A stretch of 50,640 nucleotides of DNA from NCBI GenBank assembly GCA_902475445.1, contig CABRZN010000002.1, positions 1 through 50,640 of the forward strand. The letters run 5' to 3'. Below the pieces are notes generated by a model that saw only the letters and a list, made by a program, of their open reading frames with translations, made no database searches and was not told the origin of the DNA. This document shows positions 30,496 to 38,273 of this stretch, piece by piece. This stretch comes from an uncultured Collinsella sp. (GTDB lineage Bacteria > Actinomycetota > Coriobacteriia > Coriobacteriales > Coriobacteriaceae). A program made the translations under genes and the position numbers. Each line of letters starts with the position of its first letter. Position 1 is the stretch's first letter.

Positions 30496-31401
30496 CTACA
30501 TCTCTCGATGTGCACCTTCGCAACGGGCAGACATGCGCTCAAGTGTCGTCAGGCAACCGGCAACCGTCGCCGGCACGCTGTTCTCGACCACACACGGGAT
30601 GCCCGGACAGGCAGCGGCGGCCCAGGCAACGACGGGCTCAAAGTCATAACGGCCCGTCTCCCCCACACCGTGGCACACCAGACGCGAGCCCGTGCCATCG
30701 CACCAGCCGGCCTCGTCCTCGTTATCCACGACCTCAAAATCCTTAGCGTGCAGTACACGAATCTTGCTGCCGCACAGGTAAAGCATGTCCGACGTGATCT
30801 CCTGCGCTTCGCAGACAACGCTCGGATGCAGCAGCGACACCGGGTCGTAAATCACACCGAGCGCCGAGCTCGGCACACGCTCGAGCACCTCGCGGCAACG
30901 CTGGGGCGTGTTGACCGTCTCGTTCCAGCCGGGCTCGATCAAAATCTGCCCGCCCATGGCCTCGGCGCTCGTGCAGACATATTTGAGAGCCTCGACAAAC
31001 GCATCGAGTGCCTCGTCGGTCATGCGGTCGTCCGCCACGGCGTTCTGCACATTGGGACGACCGGTCTCGGTACCCACCGGGCAACCGCCGAGCATCTTGG
31101 CAAAATTCAGGCATGCCTCGTACTCGGCAAAGTTGTCCATAAGCTGTTGGCGATCGGGGGTCGCCAGGTTTTTATAGCAACCGAACACAGCAACCGAAAC
31201 CCCCGCCTCGTCGAGCGCCGCGCGAAGGTGGTCGGCAAGCTCGTGCGTAAGGCCCAAACGGTTGATGCCCATCGACTTATAGAGCACCTTGCTCGGCAGC
31301 TGGATGCACGAAAAGCCCAGCTCGCCCGCCATGCGAATGCGTTCCTCGACGGTCCCCTGCGGAAGGTCGTGCAGGCGCACGCCCGGAGTAATGGCTCCCA
31401 C
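30496..31401 (-). CDS. Xylose-isomerase-like TIM-barrel protein (sugar isomerase/epimerase family)
   Basis: A 301-residue AP-endonuclease-2/xylose-isomerase-like barrel. The likely metal ligands are the acidic residues in ILIEPGWNETV, the Asp in VIYDPVSLLHPS, the His in RVLHAKDFE and the Glu in CVVENS. GTG 31401 is chosen: the upstream GH105 stop is TAG at 31405-31403 and one base separates them, with AAGGGA inside the end of GH105 as ribosome site; longer in-frame sequence overlaps GH105 and has no coding character. Tight coupling to GH105 suggests a sugar from rhamnogalacturonan or pectin as substrate, for example an epimerase or isomerase step. No exact reaction can be claimed. Confidence 0.82.
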   Translation of the reverse strand: MGAITPGVRLHDLPQGTVEERIRMAGELGFSCIQLPSKVLYKSMGINRLGLTHELADHLRAALDEAGVSVAVFGCYKNLATPDRQQLMDNFAEYEACLNFAKMLGGCPVGTETGRPNVQNAVADDRMTDEALDAFVEALKYVCTSAEAMGGQILIEPGWNETVNTPQRCREVLERVPSSALGVIYDPVSLLHPSVVCEAQEITSDMLYLCGSKIRVLHAKDFEVVDNEDEAGWCDGTGSRLVCHGVGETGRYDFEPVVAWAAAACPGIPCVVENSVPATVAGCLTTLERMSARCEGAHREM

Positions 31402-31402
31402 G

Positions 31403-32641
31403 CTATTCACATCCCTTGCAAGCGTTGATGCCCGGGGTGTATCCGCCAAACGGGTCCTCGATGGAGCACACGCCCGAAGGGGCCAGCGGGTCGCGCTTGC
31501 CGGCCAGCTTGTCGTGGTGCATGGTCTCGATATAGGCAAGCACCAGCGGCGCCACACCCTTTGCATCGTTTTTGACGATAGGCTCGCTCATGTAGTAACC
31601 AAACGTGCCCTCGCGGTGCGCGGTGTTTCCCAAGCCCGCGACCAGGCAGATGTTGTCGAGCGCCAGCTGGCCATCGTGCTCGGAAAGGCAGGTCTCGCAG
31701 ATGCCGTCGAAGGCGCGACGGCCGTACTGGTAGTAGCGCTCACCCAACACGCCCAGACGCACGCCCTTCATGATAGCGTTGGCAAAGATCGCGCTGCCCG
31801 ACTCCTCCAGGTAGTTGGGGGCGATATTGGGCAGGTTGATGACCTGGTGCCACATGCCGGTCTTCTCGTCCTGATACGGCAGCATGGCGTCGATCAGATC
31901 GTGGAACATCTTGCGGATCTCGTCCTTCTCGGCCGACATCGAAGGCGGCATAAGCTCCCAGGTGTCGATGAGCGCCATGGCAAACCAGCCCTCGGCGCGC
32001 AGCCAGAAGTTAGCCGAAAGGCCGGTGACCGGGTCGCACCAGAACTGTTTGCGGCTCGCGTCGTAAGCGTGATAGTACAGACCGTTGAGGGGGTTGCGCA
32101 TCAGGTCATGCACGACCTGGAACATATGGAAGCTGTCCGAGCAGGCACGACGGTTGTGGAAGCTCAGCTCGTACTGCATGTAGAACGGCTGCGCCATATA
32201 CATGCCGTCGAGCCAGATCTGGTTGGGGTAGACGGCCTTGTGCCAAAACACGCCCTCTTTGGTACGCGGCTGTGTTTCGAGCTGACGATAGATGGTATCC
32301 ATGGCGGCGCGATACTTGGGCTTGCCCACCAGGTCATAGAGCTTGTAGAGGGTTTTGCCCGCATTAACGTTATCGAGGTTGTACTCCTCGGGGTTGTAAT
32401 GTTTGATGGTACCGTCGTCCTGGACAAAGAAATCGATGTAGTCGTCGGCAAAGGTCAGGTAGCGCTGCTCACCCGTGATCTCGTACAGCTCGATGAGCGC
32501 CTTGATCATGCAGCCGTCGATATAGTTCCAGGTGTTCTCCTTACCGGCGCGAATCTTTTCGATATTCCAAGCCGGCGCCTGCGGCGTAGAGGTTTCGATC
32601 AACTGCTCGATATAACGGTCCAGGATTTGATTGCAACCCAT
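31403..32641 (-). CDS. GH105 unsaturated rhamnogalacturonyl/glucuronyl hydrolase
   Basis: A 412-residue (alpha/alpha)6-barrel enzyme that removes the 4,5-unsaturated galacturonate left by pectin lyases. Motifs match the YteR/GH105 family: NTWNYIDGCM, IWLDGMYMAQPFY with the catalytic Asp near 144 (Asp143 in YteR), LRAEGWFAMAL, and MWHQVINLPN...NYLEESGSAIFA. No signal peptide, so it acts on imported oligosaccharides. Paired operators lie just upstream (32669, 32710), and the following isomerase-like gene starts one base after its stop. Confidence 0.95.
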   Translation of the reverse strand: MGCNQILDRYIEQLIETSTPQAPAWNIEKIRAGKENTWNYIDGCMIKALIELYEITGEQRYLTFADDYIDFFVQDDGTIKHYNPEEYNLDNVNAGKTLYKLYDLVGKPKYRAAMDTIYRQLETQPRTKEGVFWHKAVYPNQIWLDGMYMAQPFYMQYELSFHNRRACSDSFHMFQVVHDLMRNPLNGLYYHAYDASRKQFWCDPVTGLSANFWLRAEGWFAMALIDTWELMPPSMSAEKDEIRKMFHDLIDAMLPYQDEKTGMWHQVINLPNIAPNYLEESGSAIFANAIMKGVRLGVLGERYYQYGRRAFDGICETCLSEHDGQLALDNICLVAGLGNTAHREGTFGYYMSEPIVKNDAKGVAPLVLAYIETMHHDKLAGKRDPLAPSGVCSIEDPFGGYTPGINACKGCE

Positions 32642-32668
32642 TGCTGTCCCCTCTGACGTTAATGATAG

Positions 32669-32680
32669 GTGAACGTTAAC
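32669..32680. promoter_or_regulatory. Pectin-regulon operator 1 upstream of GH105
   Basis: GTGAACGTTAAC, one mismatch per half from the GTGAACGTTCAC consensus, 28 bp before the GH105 start and 41 bp from operator 2. A possible minus-strand promoter, TTCACT (32714-32709) and TACACT (32689-32684) with a 19-bp spacer, lies between the pair. Confidence 0.7.
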
Positions 32681-32697
32681 CCTAGTGTAACGCGAAC

Positions 32698-32733
32698 GGG
32701 GAATATAGAGTGAACGTTAACCCTATATTCCCC
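32698..32733. promoter_or_regulatory. Pectin-regulon operator 2 in the loop of an inverted repeat
   Basis: GTGAACGTTAAC (32710-32721) is enclosed by perfect 11-bp arms GGGGAATATAG (32698-32708) and CTATATTCCCC (32723-32733). The arms could also act as terminator stem for the upstream SGNH gene, but no T-run follows. Confidence 0.7.
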
Positions 32734-32748
32734 GCGAACGGCAGACTT

Positions 32749-33417
32749 TTAACGGCAAACGGCGGCTAAGCCCGCGGCGATGCGATGCGCTAGGCGCTCA
32801 TAGCCAGCCGGGCTGTAATGCAGACCGTCCGGCATATAGAGCTCGCGGTGCTCCGGCAAAAACGGGCTGATGCCGCTTTGCGCATACAGGTCAATCACCG
32901 GAACGGAGTAACGGTCACAGACCTCGAGCATCGCCTTTACGTAGGCGACCTGCGTCAACCCCAAATGGTTGAGCTCGTCGCTTGCAGGGATATCCTTCTC
33001 GTGCTTGCCGCTCGTCTTGCACGGCGTCATAAACACGAGCTTTGCCCGAGGCGAGCGTGCCGTGATGGTGCGGATCAGATAATCGAGCGCACCGTAGAAC
33101 TCATGCACATCGGTACTGCCCAACTCGCCAAGCGGCACGTTGCGGCTAAAGTCGTTGACGCCGCCAAAGACGATGTAGATATCGGCCGCATCGTCGATGC
33201 CGTCCAAGCGCTCGACAAATGAATCGGTACGGTCGGCCTTGATGGCGATACGCGAACCCTTGATGCCAAAGTTCTCGACGACTGCACCTCCCAGCAACGC
33301 GCCCAGATGCGAAGTCCAAGAGATGTCGTTGCCGCCTGCGCCGCATCCGTTATCCCCCCATGTGGTCGAATCGCCAAAGCAGCAAATGGTCGATTCACTC
33401 AAGTTCTTCGTTTCCAT
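32749..33417 (-). CDS. SGNH/GDSL-type esterase
   Basis: A 222-residue hydrolase with the four family blocks: GDST with nucleophile Ser17 (CCFGDSTTWG), a Gly block around ENFGIKGSR, GGVNDF, and the Asp/His end MPDGLHYSPAGY (about 197-200). Such enzymes in pectin loci deacetylate rhamnogalacturonan (CE12-like), which suits the neighbours, but the exact ester is not certain. GGAG precedes ATG 33417. No signal peptide, so it is cytoplasmic. It lies 69 bp after the CE8 fusion on the same strand. Confidence 0.85.
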   Translation of the reverse strand: METKNLSESTICCFGDSTTWGDNGCGAGGNDISWTSHLGALLGGAVVENFGIKGSRIAIKADRTDSFVERLDGIDDAADIYIVFGGVNDFSRNVPLGELGSTDVHEFYGALDYLIRTITARSPRAKLVFMTPCKTSGKHEKDIPASDELNHLGLTQVAYVKAMLEVCDRYSVPVIDLYAQSGISPFLPEHRELYMPDGLHYSPAGYERLAHRIAAGLAAVCR

Positions 33418-33486
33418 AATCTTCTCCTCATCCGCCCATTGGCGGCCATACAGGTACGTACCGTTTATTTGCAGCATGCCGAGGGG

Positions 33487-35652
33487 CTATGCACGGTCGC
33501 ATTTCGCAACGTGCGAATCGAGCCATTCGATATCCTCGACAAGATGTGTCACTCCCAGATGGTGTCCACCCGGACACACCTCGTGCCGCAGAGCATCTCT
33601 GCGGCCCAGCAACTTGTAGGCATCGCGCACGATCTTGAGCTGTTCATCGACATTTTTCAGCCCGCGCGAACCGTTCAGATGATCTTCTTCGCAGCTCTGC
33701 ACTAACAACGGGCGCGGCGCAATAAGCGAGGCAATATCGCCCATGTCGAGCAAGCGCCAAAGTCCGGGTGTGTAGTTGCAGCTGCAATTGCCGTTGAGGT
33801 GCAGCAGCGAATCATCGACACCGTACAGGTAGCCCGAGACAAACGTCTTGCATACGCGTGGGTCGAGCGCCGCCAGATACAGCGTCATGTATCCGCCGCC
33901 CGAAAAGCCAAAACAGCCCAGGTCGTCCATGGCAATGTCGCCGCGCGCCTCTAGGTAATCGATCAGACGCATGTTATCCCAGGCGTTGAGACCCGCAACG
34001 GTAAGTCCCAGCGGCTCGGCCATGCGCGCCTGGTTTAGGCACGTGCCGCGCAGAAAGCTGTTCTCGTCATCGCCCTGGCCCTTCCAGTCACGACGGTATC
34101 CCCAACCGCGTGCGTCGGGGCAGACGGTCACGTAACCCATACGCGCCAAACGCAGACCGTAGTCGTAATTGAACTTACGCACAGCATCATCGACCGCCGG
34201 CACGCCCGTCACGCCCGCAACACTTGCGGCGCCTGCTCCCTGATGGCCATGCGGGCAGATATAGCAACACTTGCGGCCGTGTGCATCGAGCTTAGGCGAC
34301 TGCGGCTCGAGCAGGTAGAACGGCATCCAAACATCGCGCTCGACCTGCAACATCGCATGGGTGCGCACGATGCCGCCGGCAACCCGCACGCGGCTGAGCT
34401 CACGAATCTCAATCGGGACGCGGTCCATAAGCGAAAGGCCCAAAACATCGTACAGACGAGTCCTGGTCGCAATCTTCCATGCCTCAAAATCTGCAGGAGT
34501 CTTGCCCGTAAAAGCAGCCGAACGCCCCTCGCGCTTCAGCCGGGCACGCAGCGCAGGTTCGTCTTCGCAGTACGTCTCGATGTGCACGGTGCGGCCGTTG
34601 GCAGACAGTTCAGCCGTCTCAACCGCATCACCGTCGCCGCCCTCGGGATCCCAGCCATCCCCACCGGCAAGCACCTGCTCGCGGGCGTACCCGGCGGCAG
34701 CCATCACATCGAGTTCATTCGCCCACGGCACCCAGCCGGTAGTATCACCCGCCGGCCCATGCAGAATCGCGCCAGCATACTGCACGCAGTTGTGTGCCGC
34801 CGGCTTATTCCAATCCCACCAGCCTTCGCGCTTGATATGTCGCCCCAGCCAGCAATCGATCAGCACAGTTTGCGCCCATTCGCGCCAAGGACGACCCAGG
34901 TAGACCGAATCCGGCGCCACGCCATCCGGAGCTGTAAACGAACAGCCGTGGAACACAAAGCCGTGCGGCTCGCCTTCGGGCGTGGAGGCTGCCGTTACAT
35001 ACCCGTTGACATCCATATCGCGGTTGAGCGAGCGAATCTCGCACCCCTCAAAGTAGGCACGCGCGCCGCCAAAGATAAAGTCGACATCGCCCTCGATCCG
35101 GCAACGTCGAAAATACTGGCGCCCCACCCGGCGCGGCGCATACTGTTTGGGTCCTATAAACCCGCCCGGTTTGGCCTCATGCGGCGGCAGCGGACCCAAA
35201 AACAGCGTGTCTTGGTGTCCCTTAATGCAGCAGGCATCGACAACCAGACGGTCGCCATCAGCATACAGGGCAATCGCTTGACCGACCTCGCGCCCATCGC
35301 CCGCATCGTTTTCGATCGTGAGGTTCTCGAGCCGTACGTCGTCGGCATCGACCAAAACGGTATAGGTCCTAAACGTGCCGAGCGTGCCGTCGACGCCCGA
35401 GCCGTCCTCCGAAGGCATCTTGGCACCCAGGCTGCCCACGATACGCACGCTGTCGGCCGTCTCTCCCTCAATCGTCACATGCGAGCGATGAATCTCGACC
35501 CGCTCGCAATACTCGCCCGGATCGACGCGAATCATCACCGGTTGCTCGGCATCCGGATAGAGCTGATCGGCTGCCGCCAAGGCATCGGAAATCGTTGGAT
35601 ACGCTCCTGCCGCAGCCCTCGAAACGCGCAGCGTATAGATACTTTCGCTCAT
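33487..35652 (-). CDS. CE8 pectin methylesterase fused to an alpha/beta-hydrolase esterase
   Basis: A 721-residue two-enzyme fusion. Residues 1 to about 330 are a right-handed beta-helix pectin methylesterase: GQAIALYADGD, GHQDTLF (near 145), GDVDFIFGG with catalytic Asp (near 190) and LGRPWREWAQ (near 254). Residues about 390-721 form an alpha/beta hydrolase with nucleophile Ser in GFSGGGYM (near 583), an acidic segment CEEDHLNG and His in PGGHHLG, resembling acetyl-xylan-esterase/dienelactone-hydrolase proteins. One chain could therefore remove both methyl and acetyl groups from pectic oligomers. No signal peptide, which is unusual for CE8. The start ATG overlaps the previous gene's stop (ATGA). 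Confidence 0.92.
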   Translation of the reverse strand: MSESIYTLRVSRAAAGAYPTISDALAAADQLYPDAEQPVMIRVDPGEYCERVEIHRSHVTIEGETADSVRIVGSLGAKMPSEDGSGVDGTLGTFRTYTVLVDADDVRLENLTIENDAGDGREVGQAIALYADGDRLVVDACCIKGHQDTLFLGPLPPHEAKPGGFIGPKQYAPRRVGRQYFRRCRIEGDVDFIFGGARAYFEGCEIRSLNRDMDVNGYVTAASTPEGEPHGFVFHGCSFTAPDGVAPDSVYLGRPWREWAQTVLIDCWLGRHIKREGWWDWNKPAAHNCVQYAGAILHGPAGDTTGWVPWANELDVMAAAGYAREQVLAGGDGWDPEGGDGDAVETAELSANGRTVHIETYCEDEPALRARLKREGRSAAFTGKTPADFEAWKIATRTRLYDVLGLSLMDRVPIEIRELSRVRVAGGIVRTHAMLQVERDVWMPFYLLEPQSPKLDAHGRKCCYICPHGHQGAGAASVAGVTGVPAVDDAVRKFNYDYGLRLARMGYVTVCPDARGWGYRRDWKGQGDDENSFLRGTCLNQARMAEPLGLTVAGLNAWDNMRLIDYLEARGDIAMDDLGCFGFSGGGYMTLYLAALDPRVCKTFVSGYLYGVDDSLLHLNGNCSCNYTPGLWRLLDMGDIASLIAPRPLLVQSCEEDHLNGSRGLKNVDEQLKIVRDAYKLLGRRDALRHEVCPGGHHLGVTHLVEDIEWLDSHVAKCDRA

Positions 35653-36458
35653 CGTCCATCACGCTCCCATGCAACGAACTGTTCAGGCCAGCCCTGAACC
35701 TGTGGCTGAATATGCTCGGCGCAGCCCTTAAATGCCGTTTGGGCCGTGGCGAGCGATGCCCCATGCTTTCCATGCGGAAAGACATGTAGGCTAAAGCCAA
35801 TCCCGTGGTCGGCAAGAGCCTGCGCAAGAAGGAGGCTATTTTGAACTGGTACCGATGCATCCTCGGCGGTATGCCACAAGAACGTACGGGGGAAGCCATC
35901 GCCCACCATATTCTCGATTGACAACTTTTGAGCCAAAGCGCCATCGGCACCCGTTAGGTGTTCAAACGAACCACGATGAGCATAGGCCCCCGAGCTTACG
36001 ACCGGATAGCCCAAGCAAAGTGTGTCAGGCCGAATCGACTCAGGCGATGCCGAAATCGACTCTGCAAGCCAGGGTTGGTCCCAAAGCGCCCCGAGCAAGC
36101 CAACTAGATGCCCACCGGCCGAAAAACCCATGACCGTAATCCGATCAGGATCGACACAGTACTCTGCCGCATGGCTTCGGACGGTATCGACCGCCCGCGC
36201 GAGTTCTTGCAATGCCAGCGGATAGACAGCCGGAGCAACCGAATAGTTCAGTACAAACGCTTGGTAGCCCATCACCAACAAACGGAGCGCTACCGGCTCG
36301 CCTTCGCGCGGCGAAACGTGATCGTAGCCGCCTCCTGGCACGACCACAACTGCGGGCAGCGGTTTTAAAGCATAAGCATCTTCGGTCGGGGCAAAAACAT
36401 AAGACGTAATCGTGGCAGACGAGCCATCGACCCCGACAGGAATCGTTTTATTGAGCAT
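35649..36458 (-). CDS. Alpha/beta hydrolase, acetyl-esterase type
   Basis: A 269-residue hydrolase of the BD-FAE/acetyl-xylan-esterase-like group: oxyanion-hole segment VVPGGGYDHVSPREGE, nucleophile Ser in MGFSAGGHL (near 113), Asp in WHTAEDASVP and His near the end (PHGKHGASLA). It probably deacetylates pectic or hemicellulosic oligosaccharides in the cytoplasm. ATG 36458 with AAGGGA fits the family N-terminus. It is the gene between GH28 and the CE8 fusion, overlapping the latter by 4 bp. Confidence 0.88.
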   Translation of the reverse strand: MLNKTIPVGVDGSSATITSYVFAPTEDAYALKPLPAVVVVPGGGYDHVSPREGEPVALRLLVMGYQAFVLNYSVAPAVYPLALQELARAVDTVRSHAAEYCVDPDRITVMGFSAGGHLVGLLGALWDQPWLAESISASPESIRPDTLCLGYPVVSSGAYAHRGSFEHLTGADGALAQKLSIENMVGDGFPRTFLWHTAEDASVPVQNSLLLAQALADHGIGFSLHVFPHGKHGASLATAQTAFKGCAEHIQPQVQGWPEQFVAWERDGR

Positions 36459-36511
36459 GTATTCCCTTTCACCATGATGCGTAGCGCAGCGCACACGGCC
36501 GTATCGCACAA

Positions 36512-36546
36512 GGGCTGCATTGCCGATCTATCCGACAATGCAGCCC
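36512..36546. other. Hairpin between GH28 and the esterase gene
   Basis: Perfect 11-bp stem GGGCTGCATTG / CAATGCAGCCC with a 13-base loop, 17 bp after the GH28 stop. There is no strong T-run, so it may allow partial termination or protect an mRNA end. Confidence 0.6.
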
Positions 36547-36562
36547 TGGTCATCAACCCGAG

Positions 36563-38158
36563 TTAGGAACGGACAACCTTGTCGACGTTCTGGAGCTGCA
36601 GTTCCTCGCCGTCCTGGCCCTCGATCACCACATTTTGCAGGTCGAGTACCTTGACGTTTTGCGCGATGATGCCCTGGCGCACCATCGGCTCCACACCACA
36701 GGCCATGGCCGGAACAAAGGGCTCGGCATCCGGCGCGAAGGTCACGTGGACATCCTGGAACGTCAGGCGCGTTACTTTGCTCTCGGGCAGGCCTGTGATG
36801 TAGGCAGCGGCAGCATGGCAGTTGGTAGCCTCGATATCACAAAACGTCGTGGCGCCAAAGCCGGGCGTGCGGTCGTCGACGGGCAGCGCCTCGCGAGACT
36901 GCACGTAATCGGTCTTGCCGTCCTTGTCGCAGAAGTAGAACGAATTGACCACGAAGGGCGTGAGCACCTCGTCCATGCGAATGTGCTCAAAGGTAATGCC
37001 CTCGTTGACGGCATCCTTGCCGCGTCCACGGCGGGTCTTGACGCGCAGGCCGCGGTCGGTGCGCTCAAAGAGGCACTTGCTCACGGTAAGGTCCTTGATG
37101 CCGCCGGCAGCCTCTGAACCCAGGACCACGGCGCCGTGGCCATCGTGCATGTAGCAGTGCGAGATCAGCACGTCGTGCGTAGCGGGGCGAAGCTCGGGCT
37201 CAATGCCCAGCTTGCCGCTCTTGACGGCGATGCAGTCGTCGCCCACCGAGAACTGGCAGCCCAAGATGCGGACAAAGCCGCAGCTCTCGGGATCGAAGCC
37301 GTCGGTGTTGTGGGAGTTCTTGGGGCCCTCGATGGACAGGCAGAGCGCATCGACGTGCTCGCACAGGATGGGGTGGATGTTCCACGCCGGGCTGTTGCGG
37401 ACGGTGAAGCCGGCCAAGCTCACGTTTTGGCACTCAGACAGGAAGATCATGCGCGGGCGGGCGACCTCGCGGCCCTCCTCAGGACGGAAGATGTTCTTAA
37501 AGTCCTTGTTCCACCAGTTGTCCTCGGCAAAATCGGTCTGACCGTCAATCGCGCCGCGACCATAGATACACACGTCGTGCACGCTCAGACCCGTAAAGGT
37601 AGAGCAGTAGGTCGAGAAACTCTCGCCCTCCCAGCGGCCCAGGGGCAGCATATCGGTGCCGGCATACCCGGCGCCCTCGTCGCCTGTGACCGTGCCCGGA
37701 ATGTAGGCAAGCGCCGCGCGATCGTGACGGGCCAACAGCACCGCTCCCTCGGCGAGCTCGATGTTGATATTGCTCTTAAGGAAGAGGGACTTGATGCGAT
37801 AACTACCGGCGGGGATCAGCACGCGCCCGCCCTTGGGGCAGGCCATGATGGCAGCCTGGATGTTGGTGGTGTCATCATGCTCGGCATCGCCCTTGGCGCC
37901 ACAGTCGCGAACGTTAATGGTAAAGGGCTCAGCCGGCGTGGTGACACCTACGCTCAGCTCACGCTCGCCACAGACAAAACGGACCAGGTTGCGCTTGCCG
38001 GGGGTCAGGCCGTCGACATAGGTCTCGACCGTATTCGTGGTACCAGCGGGCTCGTCGTTGACAAAGATCTCCCACGTATCGGCACAGGTAAAGTAGCCGC
38101 CGTCATCAAGCTCGATCACGGCCGCGTGGGCGTTGCGCCAGATAACGTTCGTCTCCAT
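36563..38158 (-). CDS. GH28 polygalacturonase-type glycoside hydrolase
   Basis: A 531-residue enzyme: an N-terminal fibronectin-like domain (about 1-85) then a parallel beta-helix. The GH28 catalytic signatures are complete: NTDGFDP (near 284), GDDCIAVKSG (near 306), GHGAVVLGSE (near 340) and RVKT. It would release galacturonate from oligogalacturonides, probably exo-acting given the N-terminal domain and cytoplasmic location (no signal peptide). ATG 38158 follows GAGGGAGA. It lies downstream of the GPH gene across a terminator-like hairpin. Confidence 0.95.
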   Translation of the reverse strand: METNVIWRNAHAAVIELDDGGYFTCADTWEIFVNDEPAGTTNTVETYVDGLTPGKRNLVRFVCGERELSVGVTTPAEPFTINVRDCGAKGDAEHDDTTNIQAAIMACPKGGRVLIPAGSYRIKSLFLKSNINIELAEGAVLLARHDRAALAYIPGTVTGDEGAGYAGTDMLPLGRWEGESFSTYCSTFTGLSVHDVCIYGRGAIDGQTDFAEDNWWNKDFKNIFRPEEGREVARPRMIFLSECQNVSLAGFTVRNSPAWNIHPILCEHVDALCLSIEGPKNSHNTDGFDPESCGFVRILGCQFSVGDDCIAVKSGKLGIEPELRPATHDVLISHCYMHDGHGAVVLGSEAAGGIKDLTVSKCLFERTDRGLRVKTRRGRGKDAVNEGITFEHIRMDEVLTPFVVNSFYFCDKDGKTDYVQSREALPVDDRTPGFGATTFCDIEATNCHAAAAYITGLPESKVTRLTFQDVHVTFAPDAEPFVPAMACGVEPMVRQGIIAQNVKVLDLQNVVIEGQDGEELQLQNVDKVVRS

Positions 38159-38202
38159 GGATTTCTCCCTCAAAAAGATGCTCTAAAGGCAAATTGTACG
38201 CT

Positions 38203-38250
38203 GTTAAAAAAGGGCCGTGCCTGCCGGCGGAATTCCGGTGGCACGGCCCT
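38203..38250 (-). terminator. Terminator/attenuator after the GPH symporter gene
   Basis: Perfect 11-bp stem AGGGCCGTGCC / GGCACGGCCCT; the minus strand continues TTTTTTAACAG. It separates the symporter from GH28, so GH28 needs read-through or its own promoter. Confidence 0.88.
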
Positions 38251-38273
38251 GTGATTTGGACGATATGTCGGCC

